Made by a program: the position numbers and the translations under genes
The notes under the pieces: model-generated
Databases searched by the model: none
What the model was told of the DNA's origin: nothing
Seen by the model: only the letters and a program-made list of their open reading frames with translations
Assembly: GCF_028747985.1 (NCBI RefSeq)
Contig: NZ_CP118108.1
Coordinates: 5,120,001-5,184,000, forward strand
From: Paenibacillus urinalis
Lineage (GTDB): Bacteria; Bacillota; Bacilli; Paenibacillales; Paenibacillaceae
Reading direction: 5' to 3'
Length of the DNA: 64,000 bases
Part shown: piece by piece, positions 24,803 to 32,926 of the stretch
How the letters are laid out: each line of letters begins with the position of its first letter
Numbering within the stretch: position 1 is the first letter of the stretch

Positions 24803-25001
24803 CAAAACATCTCCTTTGGGTTAGATTCTTTATAGAGCGTGGCGTAGAAATCAAAAAAAGCATCCATTCGAAGAATCCAACAGGGCACACCAAGGGTGCC
24901 TGTCAACGTTCTTCAAAAAAGATGCTTTAGAATGCCCACCAGCGTCGGCCGGCGAGTAAAGGTTTCGTTCGGGTACTTCATCAAGGTATGCTTTTATGAT
25001 A
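24803..25001 (-). promoter_or_regulatory. leader copy D: divergent member of the leader family
   Basis: -10 TATCAT (25001-24996), CATACCTT (24990-24983), then a long hairpin GCATC..GAAGAA / TTCTTC..GATGC (24860-24925) with an inner GGCAC/GTGCC hairpin. Seven T's follow (24859-24853), then the ribosome-binding site of the 24802 gene. The AGGCGC loop and its GCGCCT partner are not clearly kept; a CTACGCC sits at the equivalent place. It keeps the layout with a largely different sequence. Confidence 0.6.
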
Positions 25002-25084
25002 GAACAATTTACCGTACTTGTACAGTCCCTCCCGCCCTTCAGTTGACCAGCCGCGCGGCTAGAACGTAGTTGTCTTATGCGTGA

Positions 25085-25240
25085 ACCAAAGCCCTGATCC
25101 CACCTCCACTCTATTTGGAAGTGTGGCGCAATGTATCCAATACAGTCGAAAGTTTGCCGAAATCCGAGGCCCTTCATATCACAGAAGTTACGAAGCTGCT
25201 GATTGAACGCACACAAAATCAACGCACGGATATTCAGTAA
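25085..25240 (+). CDS. C-terminal coding fragment at the right edge of the element
   Basis: An open frame of 51 residues with no start codon, ending at TAA 25238-25240 right at the hmoB junction: LIPPPLYLEVWRNVSNTVES, EALHITEVTKLLIERTQNQR, TDIQ. It reads like real protein and ends where an integrase gene usually ends beside its attachment site, but I cannot assign a family. Its upstream part is missing. Could be a remnant of the element's recombinase. Confidence 0.35.
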   Translation, partial: TKALIPPPLYLEVWRNVSNTVESLPKSEALHITEVTKLLIERTQNQRTDIQ

Positions 25241-25324
25241 AATGAAGAACCCGCTGGGCTGAAGGCTCAGGCGCCTTCGATCTTTGCCCGTCCTTCGTTT
25301 ATTACGACGTACACGGTGGAATAA
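25241..25324 (+). pseudogene. hmoB: 3' end of the interrupted hmoB gene
   Basis: Frame NEEPAGLKAQAPSIFARPSF followed by ITTYTVE and a TAA at 25322-25324. The SIFxRPSxxTTY ending is the conserved C-terminus of HmoB-type proteins and is exactly what the 5' part at 3973-4380 lacks. A terminator follows. Confidence 0.85.
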
Positions 25325-25355
25325 TCTAATGAAAGACTAACATGATCCTCATGTA

Positions 25356-25410
25356 AGCCCGTATTACCTGATCCTGATCATTTGGGGCTGGTGAATGCGG
25401 GCTATTTTAC
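25356..25410 (+). terminator. original hmoB terminator
   Basis: AGCCCGTATT (from 25356) pairs with AATGCGGGCT (to 25403), followed by ATTTTA. It sits just after the hmoB 3' remnant. Confidence 0.7.
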
Positions 25411-25561
25411 ATTCATTTCCCACCTGACCGATTTTGACAACTTTTTAAATCCATAGGATAATATTTTATTGCAGTGCTGTAACAAGCACCCGATCTTATT
25501 GTATACTAATACCATTATTTTACATTGCAGACTGCTTGCAAGTGGAAGGAAGGCGGTACAT

Positions 25562-27520
25562 TTGGAACGCTTCGCTTGGAAGACATTTTTAACCAAGCCG
25601 TTTGTTTTCTTTACCTTAATCATGCTGATCAAGAGCTACCTTACCTGGTACGCCATATTTGATGATATTCCATTCTGGCAGCCTCTCTTGACCGAGATTC
25701 CTTTTGTATGGCTGATCTTTGCCATCATTGAACGCTTCGCTGACAAGAGAAAGATCGGGTATTACATGATAACGAACCTCATCATAACGATTATCTTTTT
25801 TGCGGCTATTATGTACTACAAATATTACGGAGTCATCGTTACCTACCATGCTCTTGCCCAGGTTAATCAGGTAACTTCGGTCAACAGCAGTATCTTCTCA
25901 CTGCTTGCTCCTTATTATCTGCTTATTTTTGTAGATATTATTGTGCTGCTCGTATATTTCATCCAGCGCCGCATTCGTATGAATAAACAGGTATTCTATA
26001 CGCCGAAGAAGCTGCCACGGCTTGGGAAGAGAACCGCTGCCAGCATATTCGTCATCTCGGCCATCATCACCATATTTAACATCTGGCCGAACCGGGCGAG
26101 TATGAATGAGCTGAATCAAGCGGAATCCATGGGTATACTCAATTACGAGGCATTCTTGATTGCCTCAGACAGACCTGAGGACCCGGTGCCTCAGAAGGAG
26201 ATTACCCAGGAGAGCATTAATGAGCTCAAAGGCATCGATGCACCAGAGTCCACCATATCCAGCTACTGGGACTCAGCCAAGGGCCGCAATGTGATTATCA
26301 TACAGCTCGAGTCTTTCCAGAATTTCCTGGTCGGGCTGAACGTGGATGGCCAAGAAGTTACGCCTAATCTGAATAAACTGGCGCAGGAAAGCTTGTATTT
26401 CCCGCATTTTTATCAGCAGGTCGGGCAGGGGAATACCTCTGACGCCGAGTTTGTCGTCAATTCCTCCTACTACATCCCACCGCGTGGGGCTGCTTCACAG
26501 GAGTATGCGGACTATGAAGTGCCAAGTCTGCCAAAACTGCTTACAGAGAACGGCTATAATACAACCACTTTCCATACAAACCATGTAGAATTCTGGAATC
26601 GGCTGGAGATGTACTCTGCTCTCGGTTTTGGAGATTACTACGAATATGACTTTTTCGGGGAAGAGGATATGATTGCATTCGCGGCATCTGATGCCGTGCT
26701 GTACCGTAAGACAGCAGAGGAGCTGGCAGCTCTGCAAGAGGAAGGGCGGCCTTTCTATTCACAGGTCATTTCGATGTCTGCCCATCATCCTTACCATTTG
26801 CCTGAGGACAGATACAAGATGGACCTGCCGGAACGTTTCGAGGGAACACTGGTCGGCAATTATATTCGTGCACAGAATTACGCCGATTACGAGCTCGGCC
26901 TGTTTATCGAGCAGCTGAAAGAGAATGGTGTCTGGGATAACAGTCTCATCGTTGTATATGGCGATCACCTGGGCCTGCCCATCTATTCACTTGAATCGGA
27001 GGACAAAGCTCTGATGAAGGAAATATTCGGACGTGAATATTCCATGGCAGACATGATCAATATTCCGCTCGTTATTTCTGCCCCTGGTGTCGTAGAAGGT
27101 GCAAGAGTAGATCAGCTTGGCGGTCAGGTCGATATCGTACCGACGGTGGCGAGCCTGCTGGGCATCTCAATGGACGATTATATTCATTTCGGCCAGGATC
27201 TGCTGAGCGGACAGCCGAATCTGCTTCCTGAGCGCTATTATCTGCCAACCGGATCGTTCATCAGCCAGGAGGGAATGTTTATTCCCGGCAGTGGATTTGA
27301 AGATGGCACGCAGCATAAGCTGCCTGAGATTGAAGAAACAGCATCCAAGGAATTTATAGATTCTCTTAAGTCTCCCGAAGACCCTCTGCTCGCGAAGGAA
27401 GCCTCAGGAACGGAGGTTCCTGACGTAAGCCAAGATCAATACGAGCGAGCACTTGCCCTGATGCATTATTCATACAGCTATGTGTCACAGCTGCCTGAGC
27501 GCACTCAGACAGAGGAATAA
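25562..27520 (+). CDS. LtaS-family lipoteichoic acid synthase / sulfatase
   Basis: 652 residues from TTG 25562 with GGAAGGCGG upstream; earlier in-frame starts lack a site. Five N-terminal membrane helices are followed by an extracellular sulfatase-fold domain: NVIIIQLESFQNF (metal Glu), QVGQGNTSDAEF (nucleophile Thr), NHVEFWNRLEMYSALGF, YGDHLG (metal Asp-His). It transfers glycerol-phosphate from phosphatidylglycerol to lipoteichoic acid outside the membrane. Firmicutes often have several paralogues, so the exact LtaS-type name is left open. A strong terminator follows. Confidence 0.92.
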   Translation: MERFAWKTFLTKPFVFFTLIMLIKSYLTWYAIFDDIPFWQPLLTEIPFVWLIFAIIERFADKRKIGYYMITNLIITIIFFAAIMYYKYYGVIVTYHALAQVNQVTSVNSSIFSLLAPYYLLIFVDIIVLLVYFIQRRIRMNKQVFYTPKKLPRLGKRTAASIFVISAIITIFNIWPNRASMNELNQAESMGILNYEAFLIASDRPEDPVPQKEITQESINELKGIDAPESTISSYWDSAKGRNVIIIQLESFQNFLVGLNVDGQEVTPNLNKLAQESLYFPHFYQQVGQGNTSDAEFVVNSSYYIPPRGAASQEYADYEVPSLPKLLTENGYNTTTFHTNHVEFWNRLEMYSALGFGDYYEYDFFGEEDMIAFAASDAVLYRKTAEELAALQEEGRPFYSQVISMSAHHPYHLPEDRYKMDLPERFEGTLVGNYIRAQNYADYELGLFIEQLKENGVWDNSLIVVYGDHLGLPIYSLESEDKALMKEIFGREYSMADMINIPLVISAPGVVEGARVDQLGGQVDIVPTVASLLGISMDDYIHFGQDLLSGQPNLLPERYYLPTGSFISQEGMFIPGSGFEDGTQHKLPEIEETASKEFIDSLKSPEDPLLAKEASGTEVPDVSQDQYERALALMHYSYSYVSQLPERTQTEE

Positions 27521-27553
27521 TAGAGTCGTTTCGATTTATAACGATAAGCAACA

Positions 27554-27588
27554 AATAAGCCTTCTGCCGCTGGCAGAAGGCTTATTTT
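27554..27588 (+). terminator. intrinsic terminator after the ltaS-type gene
   Basis: AATAAGCCTTCTGCC (27554-27568) pairs with GGCAGAAGGCTTATT (27572-27586), followed by TT. Confidence 0.92.
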
Positions 27589-27675
27589 CATTCTATATTC
27601 GGACCAGACAACTGATTATTCAAGCTAAGCATCAGATCTGTCCGTGGATCATTCGGCTTCGCTATGTCAGCCCAA

Positions 27676-28347
27676 TTAGAGCGGAAGCAGCTTCAGTTCC
27701 TCCTGCTCCTCCAGCTGATCCACCATGGAAGTCCACTCTGCCGGCTTAACAGGCAGCACGGCATAATAGCGCTTCAGGAAGTTCGCCACCAGCTTGCTGG
27801 AGATCCCCTTCTGTGATTCATCTGTCGGCAAGAAGCACAGATCAAGCCCGCCGACCGCCTGTCCATCACCTTGCCATGAAGGGTGGACATAAGGGAAATC
27901 GATTCTCAAATAACCTAGGTGAGACAGCACTTCTCTACGGACATAAGGATTCATCGACTTGATGCCGCCAAATTCATGCTCATCCGATATGTAGGGATTA
28001 TAGATTTCAGCAAACATGCCAAAGAGCTCCTTGCCTTCCGCTTGTGCCAGGCCTCTCAGATCACGCCGGCGCGCATTGGCCAGAAACGGTCCGATCCCGA
28101 GTCCATCACGCCCGATAATCGTGAAATCGGTCATCGCTACATTCCAATCCGAATAATAACGATACTCCGTAGCACCAACCACCTGATCGTCCAGCACCGC
28201 CACAAATACCCGGATACCCGGGTCCTTCAATGGATCCTCCCACAAGGAGAATTCGAGCACTTCCTCCGGAGGAAATACCTCCTGCATCAGCTTATGCATT
28301 TGTGCAAACAGCGGATCCTTGATTGAGACAATACGAATATATTCCAT
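27676..28347 (-). CDS. GNAT-family protein
   Basis: 223 residues from ATG 28347 with GGAGG 8 bases upstream. The GNAT fold is suggested by VFVAVLDDQVVGATEYRYYS, DFTIIGRDGLGIGPFLANAR (motif A region) and EIYNPYISDEHEF. It is longer than a minimal GNAT and its acceptor is unknown. It follows a second GNAT gene with a gap of about 20 bases, so the two form an operon with the amidohydrolase upstream. Confidence 0.7.
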   Translation of the reverse strand: MEYIRIVSIKDPLFAQMHKLMQEVFPPEEVLEFSLWEDPLKDPGIRVFVAVLDDQVVGATEYRYYSDWNVAMTDFTIIGRDGLGIGPFLANARRRDLRGLAQAEGKELFGMFAEIYNPYISDEHEFGGIKSMNPYVRREVLSHLGYLRIDFPYVHPSWQGDGQAVGGLDLCFLPTDESQKGISSKLVANFLKRYYAVLPVKPAEWTSMVDQLEEQEELKLLPL

Positions 28348-28369
28348 AATGACTACCTCCTCCTTCAAC

Positions 28370-29032
28370 TTACTTAAACGGATTACGCCATTCCATCAGT
28401 GCTCCATAGTGACAGGATTCCTCATCATCCAGGTAATTCTCAGCGACAGCCACGGGTGTTCGCCCACAGCGAAGCAAAAAAGAAATGACGGGATCACGAA
28501 GCTCACCGCAGGTGACGGCGGACAGGTATTCTGCAGCACTCATCTTGTCCGCTGCTGTATGATACCCGGGCATTCGGCCGCCTCCCAGAAGCCGCAGAGC
28601 ACCTTCCTGTATAACGACATGGTACATGGATTGCATGAGCAGCTGTCCAATGCCAAGCTTGCGATAAGCAGGGCGGACGCTGATATCCACGACATATAGT
28701 GTATCACCATCCGGCTGGTGATTTCGAATATAGCCTTCATCAGTTGCTTCTGCCCAGGTATGCTCAGGATGGGCCGGGTCGAACATCGTGCGCAGCCCCG
28801 TCATTGAGCCAGCTAATATGCCGTCCACCTCTACCGTGAGCGCACCTTGTGGAAATAAAGTAATATGACTGCTCAGCTGTTCTCTGCTCCACCACAGCTC
28901 TGGTGGAAAGGGCGGCGGGAAGCATTCTGCCTGAATCGCAATCAGTTCATCAAAGTCAGTCTCGGTATAATTCCGAATGACGACAGGAACCGGCTTGCCC
29001 TCACTTAGGATATACATCTCTTTATGATACAC
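28370..29032 (-). CDS. GNAT N-acetyltransferase
   Basis: 220 residues from GTG 29032 (AGGTGA 9 bases upstream; ATG 29017 has no good site). Clear acetyl-CoA motif: TLYVVDISVRPAYRKLGIGQ then LLMQSMYHVVIQEGALRL. N-terminal IRNYTETDFDELIAIQAECF is typical. Together with the following GNAT gene and the preceding nitrilase-family gene it may act on one small amine or amide substrate; which one is unknown. Confidence 0.85.
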   Translation of the reverse strand: MYHKEMYILSEGKPVPVVIRNYTETDFDELIAIQAECFPPPFPPELWWSREQLSSHITLFPQGALTVEVDGILAGSMTGLRTMFDPAHPEHTWAEATDEGYIRNHQPDGDTLYVVDISVRPAYRKLGIGQLLMQSMYHVVIQEGALRLLGGGRMPGYHTAADKMSAAEYLSAVTCGELRDPVISFLLRCGRTPVAVAENYLDDEESCHYGALMEWRNPFK

Positions 29033-29054
29033 CGCAAAAGCTCACCTGCCTTCT

Positions 29055-29909
29055 CTACCAGTCTGGGTACAGATCTACCCGGCGGTCACGCCAGGTTGTA
29101 ACCGCTCCGCGCTCACGTACTTCATACAGCAGATCCAGATCCAGATCCGCAGTTACGATCATATCATCATTGATTTCCCCTTCGGCCATAATTCCACGCG
29201 GTGGAAACGGAATATCATTCGGGGTAATGATCGCAGCCTGACCATAATTGGCGCGCATGAAGTCAACGGTCGGCAGGCTTCCGACAGTCCCGGTCAGAAC
29301 CACATATACTTGATTCTCTACAGCTCTTGCATGACTTGTGTACCGAACACGATAGAATCCGTGACGGTCATCCGTACAAGAAGGGCAGAAGATCACATCC
29401 GCTCCCTTGACTTTGGCCATGCGGACAATTTCAGGAAACTCGATATCGTAGCAGGTGAGCACCGCAATTGTTCCTTTATCTGTCTCAAATACCGTTAGTC
29501 CCTCGCCTGCTCCCATATTCCATTCCGTCACTTCCGTAGGCGTAATATGCAGCTTCGGCTGCCGTCCGATCGCGCCGTCCGGGTAAAATAGATGTGCGGT
29601 ATTCAGCAGCTTGTCATCCTTCTTGATCACATGGGTGCCTGCAATAATATGGACATTGTAGTGCTTCGCGAGCTGTGTAAATAAAGCCTCGTAAGCCTCT
29701 GTAAAATTCGGTAAATCCTCGATTCCAAGTGCCTTCCCATTCTCATCACCGATGGACATCAGCTGTGTTGTCATAAACTCTGGAAACAGGATAAACTCGG
29801 CGCCAAATTCTTCGGCTGTCTTTATATAATGCTCCACCTGGGCTGCAAACTGCTCAAAGCTGGTAATGGTCTGAAGCTTGTATTGTACGGCAGATACACG
29901 CAGTTTCAT
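29055..29909 (-). CDS. nitrilase-superfamily carbon-nitrogen hydrolase
   Basis: 284 residues from ATG 29909 with AGGAGG upstream. The Glu-Lys-Cys triad is in place: LFPEFMTT (Glu), QPKLHITPTE (Lys), VLTCYDIEFPE (Cys). It hydrolyses a C-N bond in an amide or carbamoyl compound; substrate not predictable. First gene of a three-gene minus-strand operon with two GNAT proteins, a combination often seen in amide processing. Divergent neighbour is the LysR regulator gene, but that is on the same strand upstream. Confidence 0.9.
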   Translation of the reverse strand: MKLRVSAVQYKLQTITSFEQFAAQVEHYIKTAEEFGAEFILFPEFMTTQLMSIGDENGKALGIEDLPNFTEAYEALFTQLAKHYNVHIIAGTHVIKKDDKLLNTAHLFYPDGAIGRQPKLHITPTEVTEWNMGAGEGLTVFETDKGTIAVLTCYDIEFPEIVRMAKVKGADVIFCPSCTDDRHGFYRVRYTSHARAVENQVYVVLTGTVGSLPTVDFMRANYGQAAIITPNDIPFPPRGIMAEGEINDDMIVTADLDLDLLYEVRERGAVTTWRDRRVDLYPDW

Positions 29910-30010
29910 TCGGGCTTCCTCCTTTAACTTATCTAAAGTTCGATGTGGGTCATGGTCTAAGTATTGAATCGTCACTTCAAAGCCATTGTATCAGGGAATA
30001 TCCCTTCTGT

Positions 30011-30898
30011 TTAGTCCTTAGGCTTCAGCATTTTCTCTGAGAAAGCAATCCACTCTCGTACCGCAAATGACTGGTAGCGATCCTTCCGCCACACCATGCC
30101 GAGATCCCATGGAATCCGCTCCTTCAGCTTAAGTATCCTTACCTCCTCCTGGCGAAGCTCTCTGCAGATCGTCTCCGGCAGCAGAGCAACCCCGAGTCCG
30201 GCGGCGACCATGTTGCTAATTAGATCCCACTGTGCGCTCTCATATATAATTCGCGGCTGATATCCTGCCTTCTGACAGGCGCCAATAATCCGGTCATGCA
30301 GTGAGAAATCCTCGCGGAACAAAATAAATCCATCCTCGCTAAGCTCAGCCAATTGAATCTCATCCTGTTCTGCAAGTGGATGTGTGGGGTGAAGCACGAC
30401 CTTCAGGGATTCATCAACGAAAATATAGCTGTCGAATAAATCCTCATCTGCTGGCAGTACCGTTACCCCCACGTCCAGCGCGCCCGACAGAATATCATTC
30501 TCGACCTTCTTCCCGCCATCCTCAAACAGCTGAATTGTAATGTTCGGATACTGCTTATAGAATGCTCCAATTACTTTAGGAAAAAAAGAAGCGCCAATCA
30601 TAGGCGGGAGTCCGATTCGGATATGCCCTTTCTTCAAATTCATCAGGTCATCCAGCTCGGAGGATAAGTTGTGGAATGAAGTTACGATCTCCTGGGCCTG
30701 CCGGGCAAATACCTCGCCTGCATCGGTCAGCTTCACGTTCTTGCCATAACGATCAAGCAGGGTCACACCAAGCTCGTCCTCAAGACTCTTTACCGTTTTG
30801 CTGATCGTTGGCTGCGTGATGAACAGCACCTGTGCTGCCTTCGTGAAGCTGTGCTGCCTTGCCACCTCGAGAAAATACTGCAAATGCCGAATATCCAT
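30011..30898 (-). CDS. cidR: LysR regulator, CidR-like
   Basis: 295 residues. N-terminal winged helix MDIRHLQYFLEVARQHSFTK, then AAQVLFITQPTISKTVKSLE, and a periplasmic-binding-like effector domain (GHIRIGLPPMIGASFFPKVI, FREDFSLHDRIIGACQKAGY). It is transcribed divergently from cidA-cidB, the arrangement of CidR (YwbI), which activates holin-like cid genes in response to overflow metabolism and acetate. AAGGAG lies upstream of ATG 30898. The ~175 bp between the divergent genes should hold its operator. Confidence 0.88.
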   Translation of the reverse strand: MDIRHLQYFLEVARQHSFTKAAQVLFITQPTISKTVKSLEDELGVTLLDRYGKNVKLTDAGEVFARQAQEIVTSFHNLSSELDDLMNLKKGHIRIGLPPMIGASFFPKVIGAFYKQYPNITIQLFEDGGKKVENDILSGALDVGVTVLPADEDLFDSYIFVDESLKVVLHPTHPLAEQDEIQLAELSEDGFILFREDFSLHDRIIGACQKAGYQPRIIYESAQWDLISNMVAAGLGVALLPETICRELRQEEVRILKLKERIPWDLGMVWRKDRYQSFAVREWIAFSEKMLKPKD

Positions 30899-31073
30899 CG
30901 ATTAACGATCTCCTTCTATAGAAAAATGGAATGATAGGCATGCTTATTATGCATTTTACTCATGAAAATAGATCATGTAAAATTTCAGTAACAACTAGTA
31001 TACATTCTAGGATTCGATACAACGAATGGAAGACATCATTATAACCTTAATATAAAGGAGGCGGACTCATCTT

Positions 31074-31532
31074 ATGAAGCAAACGGGAACGATCCTATTT
31101 CAAGTCGTGATTCGAACGATCCTATTTCAAGTCGTGATTCTGCTCGTCATCTCATTTGTGATGAATGGGTTGGTACAGCTCTTACAGCTGCCGATCCCCG
31201 GCTCCATCATCGGCATGCTATTGCTATTCATACTGTTGAAGACGGGTATCGTGAAGCTGCGCTGGATCGAGGCCGGTGCCAGCTGGCTGCTAGCAGAAAT
31301 GCTGCTATTCTTCATTCCTTCCGCTGTCGGAATCATGAACCATCTGGATCTCATGAAACAGAGCGGTCTCAGCATTCTGCTCGTCATTCTTATCAGTACA
31401 TTTGTCGTCATGGCACTATCCGGGCTTGCGGCTCAGGCCATCACCAAGAGAAAGGAGAATAAACCCTATGACAGCCCTGCTGTGTCTCCTGTTCACCATA
31501 GCCATCTATCTGCTGGCCAAAAAAATGTATAA
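31074..31532 (+). CDS. cidA: CidA/LrgA-family holin-like protein
   Basis: 152 residues with four membrane helices. LPIPGSIIGMLLLFILLKTG and LLFFIPSAVGIMNHLDLMK are the family signatures. A 27 bp near-exact tandem duplication (about 31088-31141) repeats TILFQVVI in the N-terminus, so the protein starts with two copies. The C-terminus overlaps cidB by 65 bases, longer than usual; a shifted frame would stop just before cidB, so the tail may be a frameshift product. It is thought to control murein hydrolase export or organic acid transport. Confidence 0.85.
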   Translation: MKQTGTILFQVVIRTILFQVVILLVISFVMNGLVQLLQLPIPGSIIGMLLLFILLKTGIVKLRWIEAGASWLLAEMLLFFIPSAVGIMNHLDLMKQSGLSILLVILISTFVVMALSGLAAQAITKRKENKPYDSPAVSPVHHSHLSAGQKNV

Positions 31533-32142
31533 ACAATTCCCTAAGGTCTACCTCTCCCCGCTGCTCATCGTACCTGCGGTGATTGTCGTCGTTCTGCTTC
31601 TGACCGGCACGCCTTATGAGACATATAACGAGGGCGGCAGTCTCATTACACTGCTGCTTCAGCCTGCTACGATCGCTTTTGCAATACCGCTCTACAAGCA
31701 TTTCGATGCTTTGAAGAAGAACTGGCGAGAGATTGCGGCTGGAGTGACCATCGGCTCGCTTACCGCCATCATCTCCACCTTGGTTACCACAAGACTATTG
31801 AATCTGGGCACAGCGCTGGAAACCAGTCTGCTTCCTCACTCCATCACAACACCGATAGCTATGGACATTTCGACAATGATCGACGGAATTCCGCAAATAA
31901 CTGCTGTTTTCGTTGTCATTACAGGTCTTACTGGACTGCTGATCGGCCCCAATGTAGTAAAATGGCTAAAAATCGATGGAGAGATTGCCAGAGGAATCGC
32001 TTTTGGCACAAGTGCGCACGGTACCGGGACTTCCAAAGCATTCGAATACAGCCCGCTGACGGGTACCATATCGAGCATTTCCATGGTTCTTGCCGCTCTG
32101 GTTACCCTCATGGTCTCCCCCTTATTTTCGGTATTTCTATAA
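31468..32142 (+). CDS. cidB: CidB/LrgB-family membrane protein
   Basis: 224 residues from ATG 31468 (AAAGGAG upstream). Six to seven hydrophobic segments with LrgB signatures: PIAMDISTMIDGIPQITAVF and GIAFGTSAHGTGTSKAFE. Partner of CidA at the membrane. The pair is controlled by the divergent LysR gene. Confidence 0.9.
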   Translation: MTALLCLLFTIAIYLLAKKMYKQFPKVYLSPLLIVPAVIVVVLLLTGTPYETYNEGGSLITLLLQPATIAFAIPLYKHFDALKKNWREIAAGVTIGSLTAIISTLVTTRLLNLGTALETSLLPHSITTPIAMDISTMIDGIPQITAVFVVITGLTGLLIGPNVVKWLKIDGEIARGIAFGTSAHGTGTSKAFEYSPLTGTISSISMVLAALVTLMVSPLFSVFL

Positions 32143-32253
32143 TATTAGTCTATAATACTGGCTAATTTTTGAAAAAACCTATTGTATTGCAGTACATTCT
32201 TCCCTTAAAATGAAGAAATGATAATATCTGCTGATTAGCGGGGGAGATTACCC

Positions 32254-32790
32254 ATGAAAAGAACCGGTATGAAAAGAGCGCTCGACCGTCTTGGCCGTAT
32301 TGTACTTCCCAAGGAAATGCGTGACACCATGGAGATCGATATCGGAGATCCGCTGGAGTTTTTTATTGAAGGTAAAGAATTAATTCTTCGGAAATACAAG
32401 TCTACTCTATGCATTTTTTGTGGAAATGTGGACACGGAGATGTATTTCAAGGAACAATTTATTTGCAAGAGCTGCGCCCAGGAACTGAAATTTACGGATC
32501 ATTCGGTGGACACGCCTGAATCTGATCGACAAGGTTCGACTAATTCCAACCAAGAACATCGTCTATCCCCATTTTCAGATCCGAAATACGCAGGTTCATC
32601 AGCTGTACATAAACATCTATATTCAACGGGATCGGATGAATTTGCCCGTGACGTACGTCCCAAGACAGCCCAAATGCTTCGCAGAATGAAAGAAATTATA
32701 GAAGGCAATCCAGGTATATCGCAGAATCAAATCGCTGAGAAATTAGGCATTAGTCAAGGCCGTGTATCTCAGCTTAAGAAGCTTCTCTAG
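32254..32790 (+). CDS. AbrB-like regulator with zinc ribbon and C-terminal HTH
   Basis: 178 residues. Residues 1-50 are an AbrB swapped-hairpin DNA-binding domain (ALDRLGRIVLPKEMRDTMEI, DPLEFFIEGKELILRKY). Two CxxC pairs follow (CIFCG...CKSC, about 53-76), then a disordered Ser/Asp-rich linker, then a C-terminal helix-turn-helix (QNQIAEKLGISQGRVSQLKK). The extra HTH makes it longer than AbrB (~95 residues) and suggests two DNA contacts. ATG 32254 with GGGGGAGA upstream. Confidence 0.88.
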   Translation: MKRTGMKRALDRLGRIVLPKEMRDTMEIDIGDPLEFFIEGKELILRKYKSTLCIFCGNVDTEMYFKEQFICKSCAQELKFTDHSVDTPESDRQGSTNSNQEHRLSPFSDPKYAGSSAVHKHLYSTGSDEFARDVRPKTAQMLRRMKEIIEGNPGISQNQIAEKLGISQGRVSQLKKLL

Positions 32791-32817
32791 TAATACGAAG
32801 ACCTATGAATCACAATG

Positions 32818-32842
32818 ACCCTCTCGGTAATATCGGGAGGGT
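32818..32842 (+). terminator. probable terminator after the AbrB-like gene
   Basis: ACCCTCTCG (32818-32826) pairs with CGGGAGGGT (32834-32842), then TAGTT. T-run is weak. Confidence 0.5.
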
Positions 32843-32926
32843 TAGTTCGAATTTATGGAGTTAAGAGGTATAATAACGTTATATCCATTTATATGATGCT
32901 GTTTTATTACAATTCGAGGTGATCTC

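Larger units (their letters stand above)
4381..25242. mobile_element. ~20.9 kb element inserted in hmoB
   Basis: The two hmoB pieces read in the same frame and join as AHAHQLE + EPAGLKAQAPSIF if this stretch is removed. The longest in-frame word I see at both edges is TGAA (4377-4380 and 25243-25246), a possible recombination core. The cargo is mainly minus-strand small unknown genes with shared leaders, plus two later insertions (an ISL3-type IS and a composite transposon). No complete integrase is visible; an unassigned C-terminal coding fragment lies at the right edge (25085-25240). Exact ends are uncertain by several bases. Confidence 0.75.

Noticed and set aside
4502..25001. integron-like attC sites instead of RNA leaders
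   Set aside because: They lie upstream of genes, come with -10 boxes and T-runs, and lack attC core signatures.
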